A stretch of 64,000 bases of DNA from Peribacillus sp. FSL P2-0133 (GTDB taxonomy: Bacteria > Bacillota > Bacilli > Bacillales > DSM-1321), in NCBI RefSeq assembly GCF_037975445.1, contig NZ_CP150254.1:4958001-5022000 (forward strand). Direction: 5' to 3'. The notes under the pieces were generated by a model that was not told where the DNA came from, made no database searches, and saw only the letters and a list, made by a program, of their open reading frames with translations. Numbering within the stretch: the stretch's first letter is position 1; each line of letters starts with the position of its first letter. Positions 1 to 7,745 of this stretch are shown here, in pieces. A program made the position numbers and the translations under genes.

Positions 1-2
1 AT

Positions 3-563
3 CGTCTAAATGTTCTACCATTGCAAATCCCTTCACTTAGAGAAAGGAAGCAGGATTTATTTATATTTATAGATTTCTTTTTAAAATCAAATAAGAAAAA
101 TCTAATGTTTGAATCAAATGTAAAAAAACTTTTAATGAATTATAATTGGCCAGGTAATATACGAGAACTTGAAAATTTTTTCCATTATTTAATGGTCACT
201 GTTGAAGGGAATGTAGTCACTAAAATTCATCTACCAGATCAGATTTTACTATCACAAGAGACTGTTAGCTCCTCTGATAATTCATTATCAGAGATTGATG
301 AGACACTTCTCTTCTTAAAAACAGGAAGTTTTATAGAAGATTATAAATCGATATTACAAATACTATGGAATTGTAAAAAGAGAGGAAAGAACGTGGGAAG
401 AGGTGTGATACAAGAAATGCTCCCTTATTTTTTGTCAGATTCCAAATTGCGCCATCGATTATCAATATTAAATAAAGCTAATTGCATTAAAGTCGGAATT
501 AGAAAACAGGGAACAGAGATTACAGAAGTTGGTATAAAGATACTTAATAAATTAAACGAGTGA
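3..563 (+). CDS. Sigma-54-dependent transcriptional activator, C-terminal part (5' end outside window)
   Basis: The open frame runs in from the left edge without a start codon: bases 3-20 already read RLNVLP, which continues into LQIPSLRERKQD, the usual end of an AAA+ sigma-54 interaction domain. The motif NYNWPGNIRELENF (sensor II region) follows. After it comes about 85 residues of basic, winged-helix-like sequence (SDSKLRHRLSILNKANCIKVG) that probably binds DNA. The protein would hydrolyse ATP to remodel sigma-54 holoenzyme at an enhancer-dependent promoter. Its target cannot be told because the sensory N-terminal part and the neighbouring genes lie outside the window. An intrinsic terminator follows 55 bases downstream. 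The family assignment is firm; the role is unknown. Confidence 0.85.
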   Translation, partial: RLNVLPLQIPSLRERKQDLFIFIDFFLKSNKKNLMFESNVKKLLMNYNWPGNIRELENFFHYLMVTVEGNVVTKIHLPDQILLSQETVSSSDNSLSEIDETLLFLKTGSFIEDYKSILQILWNCKKRGKNVGRGVIQEMLPYFLSDSKLRHRLSILNKANCIKVGIRKQGTEITEVGIKILNKLNE

Positions 564-618
564 ATATTGCATTCAAATTGGTTTTTGGTAGAAAAACTTT
601 AAGTTTCTAAGTAAGATA

Positions 619-657
619 AAAAACGGACAGAAATAATTCTTATTCTGTCCGTTTTTA
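619..657 (+). terminator. Intrinsic terminator of the sigma-54 activator gene
   Basis: A perfect 12-bp stem AAACGGACAGAA / TTCTGTCCGTTT (621-632 and 643-654) with a 10-nt loop is followed by a short T run. Confidence 0.85.
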
Positions 658-734
658 TCTTAAAATGCGTATGATTCGCATCAGCTGGCACTAAAACATT
701 AGAGGATATTCCTTTTACTTATTAATAATTTTAT

Positions 735-850
735 TTGTGTATTACCTTATTGATGCTGCAATAATACTCCGATTGGTAATCCCAATATTGCCAATTAAAT
801 ATCCACTTAATTTTATGCATAAAATTACAGTTAATACACCTAAAACCAAG
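735..850 (-). pseudogene. Degenerate copy of a small membrane-protein ORF (copy 1)
   Basis: Read on the minus strand, this stretch gives GVLTVILCIKLSGYLIG and then, after a frame change, LGLPIG. It matches the minus-strand sequence at 16930-17055 (GVLVVIV, MKLSEHFMGNVLLGLPIG) at both the DNA and protein level. Here no start codon exists and the frame is broken in the middle, so this copy cannot be made as one peptide. It lies just left of a repeat copy, as the second copy does. The function of the ancestral hydrophobic peptide is unknown. The plus-strand frame over the same bases is considered a shadow. Confidence 0.45.
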
Positions 851-895
851 CCAATTATCTTTATATTATTTTCTTCAGATGATCCACCCTATTAC

Positions 896-972
896 CTAAC
901 CTGTCCCGTTAGTTCAATTAGAAAAAGGTTGCCGCAGCAACCTAATTATTGAAGTAAGCACCTTTAGCTCTA
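896..972. repeat. Cassette-spacer repeat, copy A
   Basis: D1 (CTAACCTGTCCCGTTAG plus TTCAATTAG) is followed by the hairpin GGTTGC-CGCA-GCAACC and a degraded D2 (GAAGTAAGCACCTTTAG). The hairpin with the T run on the minus strand is an intrinsic terminator. Confidence 0.8.
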
Positions 973-1031
973 TAAATTAATTTTTTTTTTAGATATCATT
1001 ACTTTATCTTCATCCCATATACGTTCCAAGA

Positions 1032-1065
1032 TCACCTCATTATTAATACAGTTTATATGAGGTGA
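1032..1065. repeat. 9-bp perfect inverted repeat in the gap between copy A and the DUF1835 gene
   Basis: TCACCTCAT (1032-1040) is the inverse of ATGAGGTGA (1057-1065), spaced by 16 bases. No T run follows closely on either strand, so it is not a clear terminator. Nothing else is recognised between 973 and 1188 in this AT-rich gap. Confidence 0.4.
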
Positions 1066-1188
1066 ACACACTCTTTTTTGTTACTTCTTTTAATTTAAAA
1101 GAATAGCGTTTTTTTATTCATATAGATATAAATTTATTTTCACTTAATAGTGAGAAGATAAGCAAATAAATATGAATTTATACGTTAT

Positions 1189-2025
1189 TTAAGGTAATCG
1201 AATCTCAAATTTCCCTAAAAAACCTAAATCACCTTGGTAACTTAACTTTCCTTGTTGAATTAATTGGTATACTCGAAAAGCTAAATACGTATCCCCTATA
1301 CATTGATCACTTTCTCCCATTACTTCCCCAACGATACGAGATGCTTTTTGATATTCCTTTGATGTATTTTCTAAAATAGATGCATCATAATAATCTTCAG
1401 ATACAGCTACTATTTTTCCATTTAATAATATTCTCAATACATCTTTCGTTTGAGACCATTTTTCCCAATCATTTATCAAACTTTCAATTGTTAGATGGGA
1501 CATGTTTTTTTTCATTTGAAGAGCATCTTGAATCAGTTCTGGAGGCATTTCACCTAAACTTCTTATCCTATATGGAATATATTGGTTCTGCAAATCACGC
1601 ACCTTGTATTCTATATGGCGACTGTACTCTGTAACATTCACTTCTTCAAATTGAATATTTTTATTTTGGAGTAAAAATGCTACAAATCTCAAACCGATTT
1701 CATCAGATACATTACCACCATGCCATAAAATCACTTTACTATCAGTTGGAACTTCTGTTGCAATTTGTGAATTTTTTTTAAGGGTTGTTTCAATCCAATC
1801 TAAATAATCTCTTTCTGAGGCTGGGCCTGTTTTTGTTAACACTTCTTTCAGCCATTGTTTTCTTTCTTGCATCCCTTCATTTGACTCTAATTTATAAATA
1901 GGGCCTATAGAAAAGTCCTTGTTAATACAAATGATTTGTTCGTTTTGGTGTTCCTTACTTTTATGAAAAGCACTTTTTAAATTTCCACACGCAGAATCTC
2001 CAAAGCTAATATGTATAACATTCAT
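1189..2025 (-). CDS. DUF1835 / DUF3658 domain protein
   Basis: The 278-residue protein begins MNVIHISFGDSACGNLK, the hallmark of the DUF1835 N-terminal domain (roughly residues 1-120, including the conserved DFSIGPI stretch and the later ILWHGGNVSDEIGLRF). The C-terminal half, with EKWSQTKDVLRILLNGKIV and RIVGEVMGESDQCIGDTYLAFRVYQLIQQGKL, matches the DUF3658 type. No biochemical function is established for the family. There is no signal peptide or membrane segment, so it is probably cytosolic. AAGGAG lies 8 bases before the ATG. The gene is a single unit between repeat copies A and B. Such proteins are scattered accessory genes in Bacillaceae. Confidence 0.8.
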   Translation of the reverse strand: MNVIHISFGDSACGNLKSAFHKSKEHQNEQIICINKDFSIGPIYKLESNEGMQERKQWLKEVLTKTGPASERDYLDWIETTLKKNSQIATEVPTDSKVILWHGGNVSDEIGLRFVAFLLQNKNIQFEEVNVTEYSRHIEYKVRDLQNQYIPYRIRSLGEMPPELIQDALQMKKNMSHLTIESLINDWEKWSQTKDVLRILLNGKIVAVSEDYYDASILENTSKEYQKASRIVGEVMGESDQCIGDTYLAFRVYQLIQQGKLSYQGDLGFLGKFEIRLP

Positions 2026-2280
2026 ATTTCAATATCTCCTTACTGACTTAATATAGCTATTTTTATATCGAAAGAACAAGTATATATGAATTGCTCTTAC
2101 TGACTTTATTATATGTGATATAAAAAGGAATATGAAATTACATATTACATATACATTACATTTTTGTACGCCCAGTAATACCATATAAATGACAAATTTT
2201 TTTCGTTATGGGGATACAAAGTTAGTTTAGCTTGATAGGCATGTGATGGTACCCCTTATTGAACTAAAGGAGTTGTATTT

Positions 2281-2349
2281 ATGACACATGGATTTATAAG
2301 ATTCATTCAGATATACACAGCTCTTTATTCAACTAACCTGCCCCTTTAG
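2281..2349 (+). other. Short start-of-gene remnant, 22 codons, running into repeat copy B
   Basis: AAAGGAG is placed 8 bases before an ATG. The frame MTHGFIRFIQIYTALYSTN continues through D1 of repeat copy B and stops at its TTTAG. It looks like the 5' end of a plus-strand gene cut off by the repeat, or a chance ORF. No homologue is recognised. Apart from this and the downstream terminator, the gap 2026-2543 holds no gene that I can see. Confidence 0.25.
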
Positions 2350-2421
2350 TTCAATTAAGGAAAAGGCTGCCCTAAAACCAGCTCCGTTCTTCAGCTAATG
2401 CACCCGTTAGTTGAACAAGAA
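2333..2421. repeat. Cassette-spacer repeat, copy B
   Basis: D1 is CTAACCTGCCCCTTTAG plus TTCAATTAAG. A weakened central hairpin GGCTGCC..CAGCTCC follows, then CTTCAG and D2 CTAATGCACCCGTTAG with the tail TTGAACAAGAA. Confidence 0.85.
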
Positions 2422-2471
2422 TAGTATATTAATCTATTGCAGCAGATTTACTATGTAACCGATGTGCGAAC

Positions 2472-2499
2472 AAAAAAGACCCTCAATTGAAGGTCTTTA
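2472..2499 (-). terminator. Intrinsic terminator of the lipoprotein gene
   Basis: On the minus strand AAAGACC and GGTCTTT form a stem around TTCAATTGA, and TTTTTTG follows. It lies about 45 bases after the stop codon at 2544. Confidence 0.75.
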
Positions 2500-2543
2500 C
2501 TCATATGAGGAACAATGTGGATAAAGGCCCCTCCGTTAATGTA

Positions 2544-3206
2544 TCAATAAGACCATTTCTCATCATCTGTAACCCACTGATTTTTCTTTAAATCAAAAGA
2601 TTCATAATCATCGTGAAGAGAAAAGTAGGCTGGCAATGTGATTGCTTGTCCATCTGCTTTTTTCCAGCAATCTGCGACCCAAGTAGCAAACGCTTGTTTT
2701 TCTGCAAGGTTAATTTCTTCTTCATTTTTTTCGTAGAAATCCCAAAAGTCATCTGTTTGATTACCTAAAAGGTGGGTGTATCTTACATTTTCAATCATAC
2801 CCAGACTACCTGCAAAGATAGTAGAATCCTTACCCTCGTTAAAAACTTCATTAGCTTGTCTATCCATTGAGAACATAGTAATGGATAAGTCAAACTCGGA
2901 AGGATCATCTACAAATGCTACAAAATCCAATAATTCCACTTTAGAGTAAATGGTGTATTTATGTAACTCCTTTAAATTACTGATTAATGTTTCCGATTTT
3001 GCTTCAAGGTTTTCTTCGACTGACTTCATATAACTGTCTACCGTATAAAGAGATTTAACTTCTTCATCTTCTTTGACTGTTTTTTCTTCATCTTCTTTGA
3101 CTATTTTATCATCGGAATTGGCTTTCCTGTTCTCCGTGTTTAATGCTTCACAACCAAATAACCCCAATAATAAAATAGAAAATAAAACAAGTGGTGCCTT
3201 TTTCAA
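2544..3206 (-). CDS. Predicted lipoprotein of unknown function
   Basis: The 220-residue product starts MKKAPLVLFSILLLGLFGCE, a typical lipoprotein signal with the lipobox LFGC. The mature protein would be lipid-anchored outside the membrane through that cysteine. A charged linker (residues about 25-50, containing the tandem stretch KEDEEKTVKEDEE) leads into a soluble domain with no family that I recognise (for example AFATWVADCWKKADGQAITLPAY). The start is TTG, supported by GAGG 8 bases upstream. It is a single gene between repeat copies B and C and has its own terminator. Confidence 0.75.
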   Translation of the reverse strand: MKKAPLVLFSILLLGLFGCEALNTENRKANSDDKIVKEDEEKTVKEDEEVKSLYTVDSYMKSVEENLEAKSETLISNLKELHKYTIYSKVELLDFVAFVDDPSEFDLSITMFSMDRQANEVFNEGKDSTIFAGSLGMIENVRYTHLLGNQTDDFWDFYEKNEEEINLAEKQAFATWVADCWKKADGQAITLPAYFSLHDDYESFDLKKNQWVTDDEKWSY

Positions 3207-3358
3207 ATATTATCCTCATCTCTATAACTTTTCCATCATTCTTCAACCAATTATAACAAACCTTATACCTAAACGGTCTCCGAATCATACAAAAAAAACC
3301 TGAAAAGGATTCCAAGTAGGTCATCTTTACCAGATGCGCTAATGCCTTTTCCAATAAT

Positions 3359-3421
3359 CCATAAGAAAATGCCGCCTTAAAGACAGCTCCGATCTTCAGC
3401 TAACGCACCCGTTAGTTTAAG
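3359..3421. repeat. Cassette-spacer repeat, copy C (D1 truncated)
   Basis: Only the D1 tail CCATAAGAAAA remains. The terminator core CCTTAAAGACAGCTCCGATC and an intact D2 CTAACGCACCCGTTAG follow. It ends about 20 bases from the stop codon of the gene on its right. Confidence 0.8.
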
Positions 3422-3440
3422 TGTTATACTTCACAAATTA

Positions 3441-3890
3441 TTAAAAAATATTTAATTCTAGAAATTCATCAGTTTCCATAAAACCAAACTTCTTATACAC
3501 TGGTCTACCCATTTTTGAAGCCCCAAGCCATATTTGTGAAATACCTGAAATCTTAACTTCATCAACTAATTTAGTTAACAGCTTTGTTGCGATTCCTTGC
3601 CCACGATAATTTTCATTAGTATACATATTTGTGATATAAGCCTTTTTTCCAGTCTTATTAGTGTAACAAGGTGGAAATTCATAAAAAATTACTGCACCAC
3701 AAGCTATAATTTCTTCATTATCCTCCACTAGCCATTGAAATAAAGTACCATCACTTAGTTTATTTTTAAAGAAAACATATAGTTCTCTATCAATATCTAT
3801 ATTAGGTTCTATCCCCTCATCAACTAATTGCTTTTTTCTTAACTCGACCAATTTATCAATATCATCGATATTTGCTTTACGATATTTCAA
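3441..3890 (-). CDS. GNAT family N-acetyltransferase
   Basis: The 149-residue protein has the GNAT fold order: an N-terminal strand-helix (MKYRKANIDDIDKLVELRK), a central strand (LVEDNEEIIACGAVIFYE), then the acetyl-CoA pyrophosphate-binding motif A (NMYTNENYRGQGIATKLLTK, with RGQGIA as the Q/RxxGxG/A signature) and the C-terminal WLGASKMGRPVYKKFGFME. It transfers an acetyl group from acetyl-CoA to an amine that cannot be predicted. The start is TTG with AAAGGAG 10 bases upstream. It is a single-gene unit between repeat copies C and D. GNAT genes are also among the commonest passengers in known cassette arrays. Confidence 0.9.
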   Translation of the reverse strand: MKYRKANIDDIDKLVELRKKQLVDEGIEPNIDIDRELYVFFKNKLSDGTLFQWLVEDNEEIIACGAVIFYEFPPCYTNKTGKKAYITNMYTNENYRGQGIATKLLTKLVDEVKISGISQIWLGASKMGRPVYKKFGFMETDEFLELNIF

Positions 3891-4047
3891 CTTCTCACAA
3901 CTCCTTTATAAAATTACAACTGACCAGCCCCATAGCATAATTAATTCTCATCATTTTACCATTGATTCTTATTAATCTAAACAAAAAAAAGGTAAAAGTT
4001 ACCTTTCCTTATTGATTTTACCACAAAAGACCATTTCCCTTATAGAA

Positions 4048-4133
4048 CTAACCTGCCCCGTTAGTTCCATAAGAAAAAGCTGCCTTATAGACAGCTCTGA
4101 TCTTCAGCTAACGCACCTGTTAGCTCAATAAGA
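4048..4133. repeat. Cassette-spacer repeat, copy D
   Basis: This is a full copy. D1 is CTAACCTGCCCCGTTAG plus TTCCATAAGAAAAAG, the core is CTGCCTTATAGACAG, and D2 is CTAACGCACCTGTTAG plus CTCAATAAG. Apart from it, the gap 3891-4260 shows no gene. Confidence 0.9.
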
Positions 4134-4260
4134 GGTACCTCCAACATTTTTCCTATGAACAGAGATGGAGACTATTGTGTCATTTTCATAATTAGAGCAT
4201 AAAGTGATATTACCCATTTAATTAATTTCCTCCTTAAAAACAAAAAGGAGATGTTTCTAT

Positions 4261-4431
4261 ATGTCACGTTGTGAATCAAGTTGTGATGACGGTTTTGGAT
4301 TTGGTGGAGGTTTCGCCTTTATAGTCGTCTTGTTTATACTCTTAATCATTGTTGGAGCTAGCTTTGTTGGTGGCTGCGACGGCTACGGTGGCGGTTACGG
4401 CGGCGGTTACGGATATGGCGCCTGTTGTTGA
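4261..4431 (+). CDS. YjcZ-like glycine-rich small sporulation-type membrane protein
   Basis: This 56-residue protein reads MSRCESSCDDGFGFGGGFAF, then one hydrophobic helix (IVVLFILLIIVGASFV), then a Gly/Tyr repeat tail (GYGGGYGGGYGYG) and CC at the end. The YjcZ/YtzL type of tiny Gly-rich single-helix protein is well known in Bacillus and is often made in the spore; its job is unknown. AAGGAG lies 10 bases before the ATG and a terminator follows directly. It is one of the few plus-strand genes in the repeat array. Confidence 0.85.
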   Translation: MSRCESSCDDGFGFGGGFAFIVVLFILLIIVGASFVGGCDGYGGGYGGGYGYGACC

Positions 4432-4445
4432 AAATAGTATGAAAA

Positions 4446-4472
4446 AAGCCGACCTTTATTGGTCGGCTTCTT
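4446..4472 (+). terminator. Intrinsic terminator of the YjcZ-like gene
   Basis: A perfect 9-bp stem AAGCCGACC / GGTCGGCTT with loop TTTATT starts 14 bases after the stop codon. The following T run is short. Confidence 0.8.
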
Positions 4473-4632
4473 CAAATTTGATACCTATTTCTGGGGAATG
4501 ATAGCTATTTTGAGGACTCTAATTATGGTCCAGACGATAAAACGCGAAAAAATATGATAATACATTTTATGAAAAATAAAGCCCCGAATTTCCTGCGCTT
4601 AGGATCCTCAAGGATCTCATATCTTTAATGAA

Positions 4633-4700
4633 CTAACGCACTCGTTAGTTCAACAAGAAAAATGACCGCAGCAACACTCATTATCTTTAGTCCCGTTCAA
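4633..4700. repeat. Cassette-spacer repeat, copy E (degraded)
   Basis: It begins with CTAACGCACTCGTTAG plus TTCAACAAGAAAAA. A weak core GACCGCAGCAAC and a decayed second half (TCTTTAGTCCCGTTCAA) follow. It ends right at the stop codon of the VOC gene. Confidence 0.7.
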
Positions 4701-4704
4701 AAGT

Positions 4705-5055
4705 TTAACACTTACATACCATTAAATGATTCCCATCAGGGTCTTTGAAATTAAACCAATGATTATGCATAATTTCTGTTGTTAATTCCACTTTTCTTCC
4801 CTTAATATATTCATATGCTTCTTCTATTTTATTACTGTTAAAATGAAAAACTGGAGTTTTAAAAATATTTTCTTCTGAATAAATCTTGCTATCTAAAACA
4901 ATCCCTATTCCGTTCATAGGTACAATATATAAGTGACCGTATAATATCTCACCATCTGCTGCTAACCCCAATAAGTCACAATACCATTTTCGAGCTTTTT
5001 CAATATTACTTACGGGAATAAAAATTGTTCCGATTTGATTTAATATGGGGTTCAT
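4705..5055 (-). CDS. VOC superfamily (glyoxalase/bleomycin-resistance-like) protein
   Basis: The 116-residue protein has the paired beta-alpha-beta-beta-beta modules of the VOC fold. The first half reads IGTIFIPVSNIEKARKWYCD and the second half ends with the diagnostic NHWFNFKDPDGNHLMVCK. VOC proteins bind a metal and act as isomerases, dioxygenases or drug-binding proteins; the substrate is not predictable. I place the start at the internal ATG because TAGGAG lies 9 bases before it, whereas the ATG 13 codons upstream has no ribosome binding site. Single-gene unit between repeat copies E and F. Confidence 0.88.
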   Translation of the reverse strand: MNPILNQIGTIFIPVSNIEKARKWYCDLLGLAADGEILYGHLYIVPMNGIGIVLDSKIYSEENIFKTPVFHFNSNKIEEAYEYIKGRKVELTTEIMHNHWFNFKDPDGNHLMVCKC

Positions 5056-5126
5056 ATTTCTCACTCCTAAACCGAATTTGTTAAATAAATTCATTCGCTT
5101 TAAGTTTTATATTCCCTTCTTTATTC

Positions 5127-5156
5127 GTAACCTGCCCCGTTAGCTGAATAAGAAAT
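5127..5156. repeat. Cassette-spacer repeat, copy F (D unit only)
   Basis: Only one D unit is kept: GTAACCTGCCCCGTTAG plus CTGAATAAGAAATG. It lies 15 bases from the stop codon of the next minus-strand gene. Confidence 0.75.
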
Positions 5157-5170
5157 GTCATATGTAACCA

Positions 5171-5368
5171 TCAAAGAAGTTGTCCATGTAAGATACGGGA
5201 TAAGATAAAAATAATTAACCCAACTATCAGTAACTTTACATGGATTGATTTACTTTTCTTTTGTTCACTCTTCTTATTTTTCGTGTCTATAATCCACATA
5301 TTAATGACGCTAATAAACATAAGTAAAATACCTAAGAATGCAAGTAAATAAAATAAAAAATCCTCCAT
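5171..5368 (-). CDS. Small two-helix membrane protein, function unknown
   Basis: The 65-residue product (MEDFLFYLLAFLGILLMF...) has two hydrophobic helices, about residues 3-26 and 47-62, separated by a lysine-rich hydrophilic loop (DTKNKKSEQKKSKS). GAGGTG is 6 bases before the chosen ATG; a GTG three codons upstream overlaps this ribosome binding site and is less likely. It sits alone between repeat copies F and G, which suggests a stand-alone expressed unit. No family is recognised. Confidence 0.6.
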   Translation of the reverse strand: MEDFLFYLLAFLGILLMFISVINMWIIDTKNKKSEQKKSKSIHVKLLIVGLIIFILSRILHGQLL

Positions 5369-5414
5369 CAAATTCACCTCTTATTCCTATATTACCCAAA
5401 CACACCTACTTCAA

Positions 5415-5504
5415 CTAACCTGCCCCAATAGTTGCATAAAGAAAAAGCTGCCTTAAAGACAGCTCCAATCTTCAGCTAACGCACCCGTTAGTTCATTAAG
5501 AAAA
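5415..5504. repeat. Cassette-spacer repeat, copy G
   Basis: A full copy: CTAACCTGCCCCAATAG with its tail, the terminator core CTGCCTTAAAGACAG, CTCCAATCTTCAG, then CTAACGCACCCGTTAG plus TTCATTAAGAAAA. Confidence 0.9.
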
Positions 5505-5631
5505 GCGAAACTTCTTCAAGAATCGCGCCCTTTAATGGAGTAATCATTAATTTTCTAGGTTAGACAATTGATAATATACTATTAAGACAATTATCCATTC
5601 TACCACCACCTAATAAAATCTTTATATAATC

Positions 5632-6129
5632 TCAATTAGATAATATGGTAGCGACATCTTGAATTGCCTTTCTACCTGCTAGGCTAATAACACCTAACTG
5701 AAAAAAGCCATGTGTAACTCCAAGGTACCGTTGGCATTGTGCTTCTACCCCTGCATTAAGTAAACGACGATAAAAATCTTCACCTTCGTCGACAAGAGGG
5801 TCAAATTCAGCAGTTAAAATGTGAGTCTCTGGTAGCCCTTCGAGATCATCTGAGTATAACGGACTTGCTTCTGGGTGCTCAGGGGGTAGACAATTTGATA
5901 AATAAGCCTCAAAGCCACTTACTAAAGCATCGGCTGTCACCACATAATCATCACCGAATTTTTTATAACTATCGCTTGATGCCTTTGCATCAAGCATTGG
6001 GTAAATTAGAATTTGCCGTTTAGGCATCAAATGGCCTTGTTTTTTTAATCGTAAACACGTTACTAAAGCAAGATGTCCACCTGCGCTGTCGCCAGCAATA
6101 GAAATGTTGTCTGGATTCCCTCCCTCAAG
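5632..6129 (-). pseudogene. 5'-truncated alpha/beta hydrolase (HSL-type lipase/esterase)
   Basis: The frame opens without a start codon near 6129 and includes ISIAGDSAGGHLALV, carrying the nucleophile motif GDSAGG of hormone-sensitive-lipase-type esterases. The acid (TAEFDPLVDEGEDFY) and histidine (LGVTHGFFQLG) regions are intact down to the stop. About 166 codons remain, against roughly 300 in the family, so the N-terminal half with the HGGG oxyanion motif is gone. The frame meets a TAA directly before residue 1. An internal ATG gives a shorter frame that lacks the nucleophile. I read it as a dead gene that lost its 5' half in a recombination event. Confidence 0.85.
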
Positions 6130-6258
6130 TTAAAGCAGGGGATGTCTAGGCCCCACATGTTAAAGGGACTTTTTTCATTTTATCCAGTTAAATTGACAAA
6201 TAGGACGTTATGAGACTTGTGACGTTAAAATTCCAGAATGGAGCAAAATTATCACCTA

Positions 6259-6921
6259 TCAATTCATTACATAAAAAACTCCATTCCTGCCAACAACTCC
6301 ATATCGAACATCCTTAGCCGTGATTTTTCGATCTTTGCATTGTTTCATAACCCATTCTTCGTTGTATAAAGAGGTTAAATTTTTTGTAATAATTTCACCA
6401 TTAAATATGAGTTCAATAGGAATTTCTGAAGTTATTAGATCTATATCCTTCTTCAATAATGGCTGGTATTCTTCTTTTTTTTGAATCGAAAGTTTTCCGC
6501 TTACTTCGAGTATGGCTGTTTCGATTTGATCTATCTTAAATAGCCCTTGTTCCCTGATTTGCTGTTTTAAATCATCGATAGAATATTTAGCTTTTTTCAT
6601 GTTGAACTCATTGATTTCCCCTTTTTCAATAATAATAAGAGGCTTTCCCGATAAGTATTTTCGAAAACCTCTTTGTTTAAAAGAAAAAAGAGAAGAAAGG
6701 AAAAAGATAAAAATCAGTGTTAGAAAGGAAGCAAGTGTTGGAAAAAATTGAAGGTTTGTATCAAATCCCATATTCGCAATATAGGAGCCAACTGTTACAG
6801 ATAAAGCAAAACTATAATAATTTAGTTGGGAATTCATACGTTTACCAAATAAGTATGTAAAAACAAGTAAGACTATATAGGAAATAACTGTACGAATAAT
6901 TGGTTGTATTAAGTCTTCCAT
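6259..6921 (-). CDS. DUF421 (YetF/YrbG-type) membrane protein
   Basis: The 220-residue protein has three N-terminal hydrophobic segments (about residues 5-25, 32-50 and 57-78) and a cytosolic C-terminal domain. It carries the DUF421 hallmarks RTVISYIVLLVFTYLFGKR near the start and GKPLIIIEKGEINEFNMKKA, followed by the DDLKQQIREQGLFKIDQIETAILEVSG-like core. The molecular function is unknown; B. subtilis has several paralogues, some made during sporulation. The start is placed at the ATG preceded by AAAGGAG, 11 codons inside the longest frame. It is not directly flanked by a repeat. Confidence 0.9.
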   Translation of the reverse strand: MEDLIQPIIRTVISYIVLLVFTYLFGKRMNSQLNYYSFALSVTVGSYIANMGFDTNLQFFPTLASFLTLIFIFFLSSLFSFKQRGFRKYLSGKPLIIIEKGEINEFNMKKAKYSIDDLKQQIREQGLFKIDQIETAILEVSGKLSIQKKEEYQPLLKKDIDLITSEIPIELIFNGEIITKNLTSLYNEEWVMKQCKDRKITAKDVRYGVVGRNGVFYVMN

Positions 6922-6977
6922 GAAAAGCTCCTTTAAGTATGTTTCAAATTTCATTGAGATAACGGCTACTAAAATGA

Positions 6978-7010
6978 AAAAAGCCCTCTAAATTCTTTGG
7001 TTTAAGGGTT
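6978..7010 (-). terminator. Intrinsic terminator after the 7040-7306 gene
   Basis: On the minus strand AACCCTTAAA pairs imperfectly with TTTAGAGGGCT, and TTTTTTC follows. Confidence 0.55.
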
Positions 7011-7039
7011 GTCTAATCCAAAATATTAGTTGGTTTTTT

Positions 7040-7306
7040 CTAAAAAAGTAAATCATCTTTTATTATAGGGCGTACTTTTCTTACTAAATCTGTAATGTCA
7101 TTTTCTCCGTTGTAAACAACTCTAACAATTTGAAAGTCGTCTGGATAGCGAACGGTGTTTTTTATCTTTTGTATCCACTCATAAGCTGATACGGCAGCAG
7201 TCCATTCCGGTTCTTTTCTAAAGTCAGTTGTTATTACTGAACAACTACCAGACTGTAAGAAATTAGCACCGTTCGCAAACAATTGAACCTCAATTTGAAT
7301 CTTCAT
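7040..7306 (-). CDS. Hypothetical protein (88 residues)
   Basis: A soluble, mixed alpha/beta small protein without recognised motifs (MKIQIEVQLFANGANFLQSG at the start). It begins 9 bases after the stop of the upstream minus-strand gene, so the two are probably translated from one mRNA. A terminator follows. The pair, with the start-less remnant upstream, looks like the surviving distal part of a small operon from a mobile element. Confidence 0.55.
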   Translation of the reverse strand: MKIQIEVQLFANGANFLQSGSCSVITTDFRKEPEWTAAVSAYEWIQKIKNTVRYPDDFQIVRVVYNGENDITDLVRKVRPIIKDDLLF

Positions 7307-7315
7307 TTGTTACTC

Positions 7316-7576
7316 CTAAATCTCTATGCCTTTTTTTGTGTATTCTTCATCCTTAAGTTCAATAGTGTTATTTGAAACAGTTAAAGTTATATCAGCTAAA
7401 TGAACTTTTGAGCCCTCAGGCATTTTATGAAGCCAACTAGAAAGATCATCAAATTTTTCTAATTTAGCCAGTGTAGGTGCTTCAAATTTGGTGTCCTCAT
7501 GATCATATCCAAAGAAATCAACATCAGTCTTTGTAGATGCAGGATGAATATATATAAATAGGTTGTCTTTATTCAT
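7316..7576 (-). CDS. Hypothetical protein (86 residues)
   Basis: Reads MNKDNLFIYIHPASTKTDVD and continues as a small acidic soluble protein with no known motif. Its ATG overlaps the stop codon of the upstream remnant (TAATG), which shows that it was the second gene of a coupled operon. GGAGG sits 10-15 bases before the start, inside that remnant. Function unknown. Confidence 0.55.
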   Translation of the reverse strand: MNKDNLFIYIHPASTKTDVDFFGYDHEDTKFEAPTLAKLEKFDDLSSWLHKMPEGSKVHLADITLTVSNNTIELKDEEYTKKGIEI

Positions 7577-7737
7577 TACTCTTCTTCCTCCTTCTCATTG
7601 AACCCGAGTTCTTTAATTTCTTCCTCAGTTAATTCTACACTTACTACAAAATTATCTGTCTCATAGAAGGTGTAATGGTAAAAAATTCTAATTAAAACCC
7701 TTTTATTCCAGTATATCCTTTTTTTCTTATCTAATTC
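7574..7737 (-). pseudogene. Start-less remnant of the first gene of the 7040-7576 operon
   Basis: The frame carries a coherent acidic tail (DNFVVSVELTEEEIKELGFN, then EKEEEE) and overlaps the next start by TAATG. Going upstream it contains no ATG, GTG or TTG before a stop near 7740, exactly where the plus-strand recombinase fragment begins. The likely reading is that the 5' end was lost at that junction. Confidence 0.5.
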
Positions 7738-7745
7738 TCAAACCA

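Noticed and set aside
737-952. Plus-strand ORF of 71 codons
   Set aside because: It has no ribosome binding site and runs into repeat copy A. The minus-strand homology to 16930-17055 explains the sequence better.
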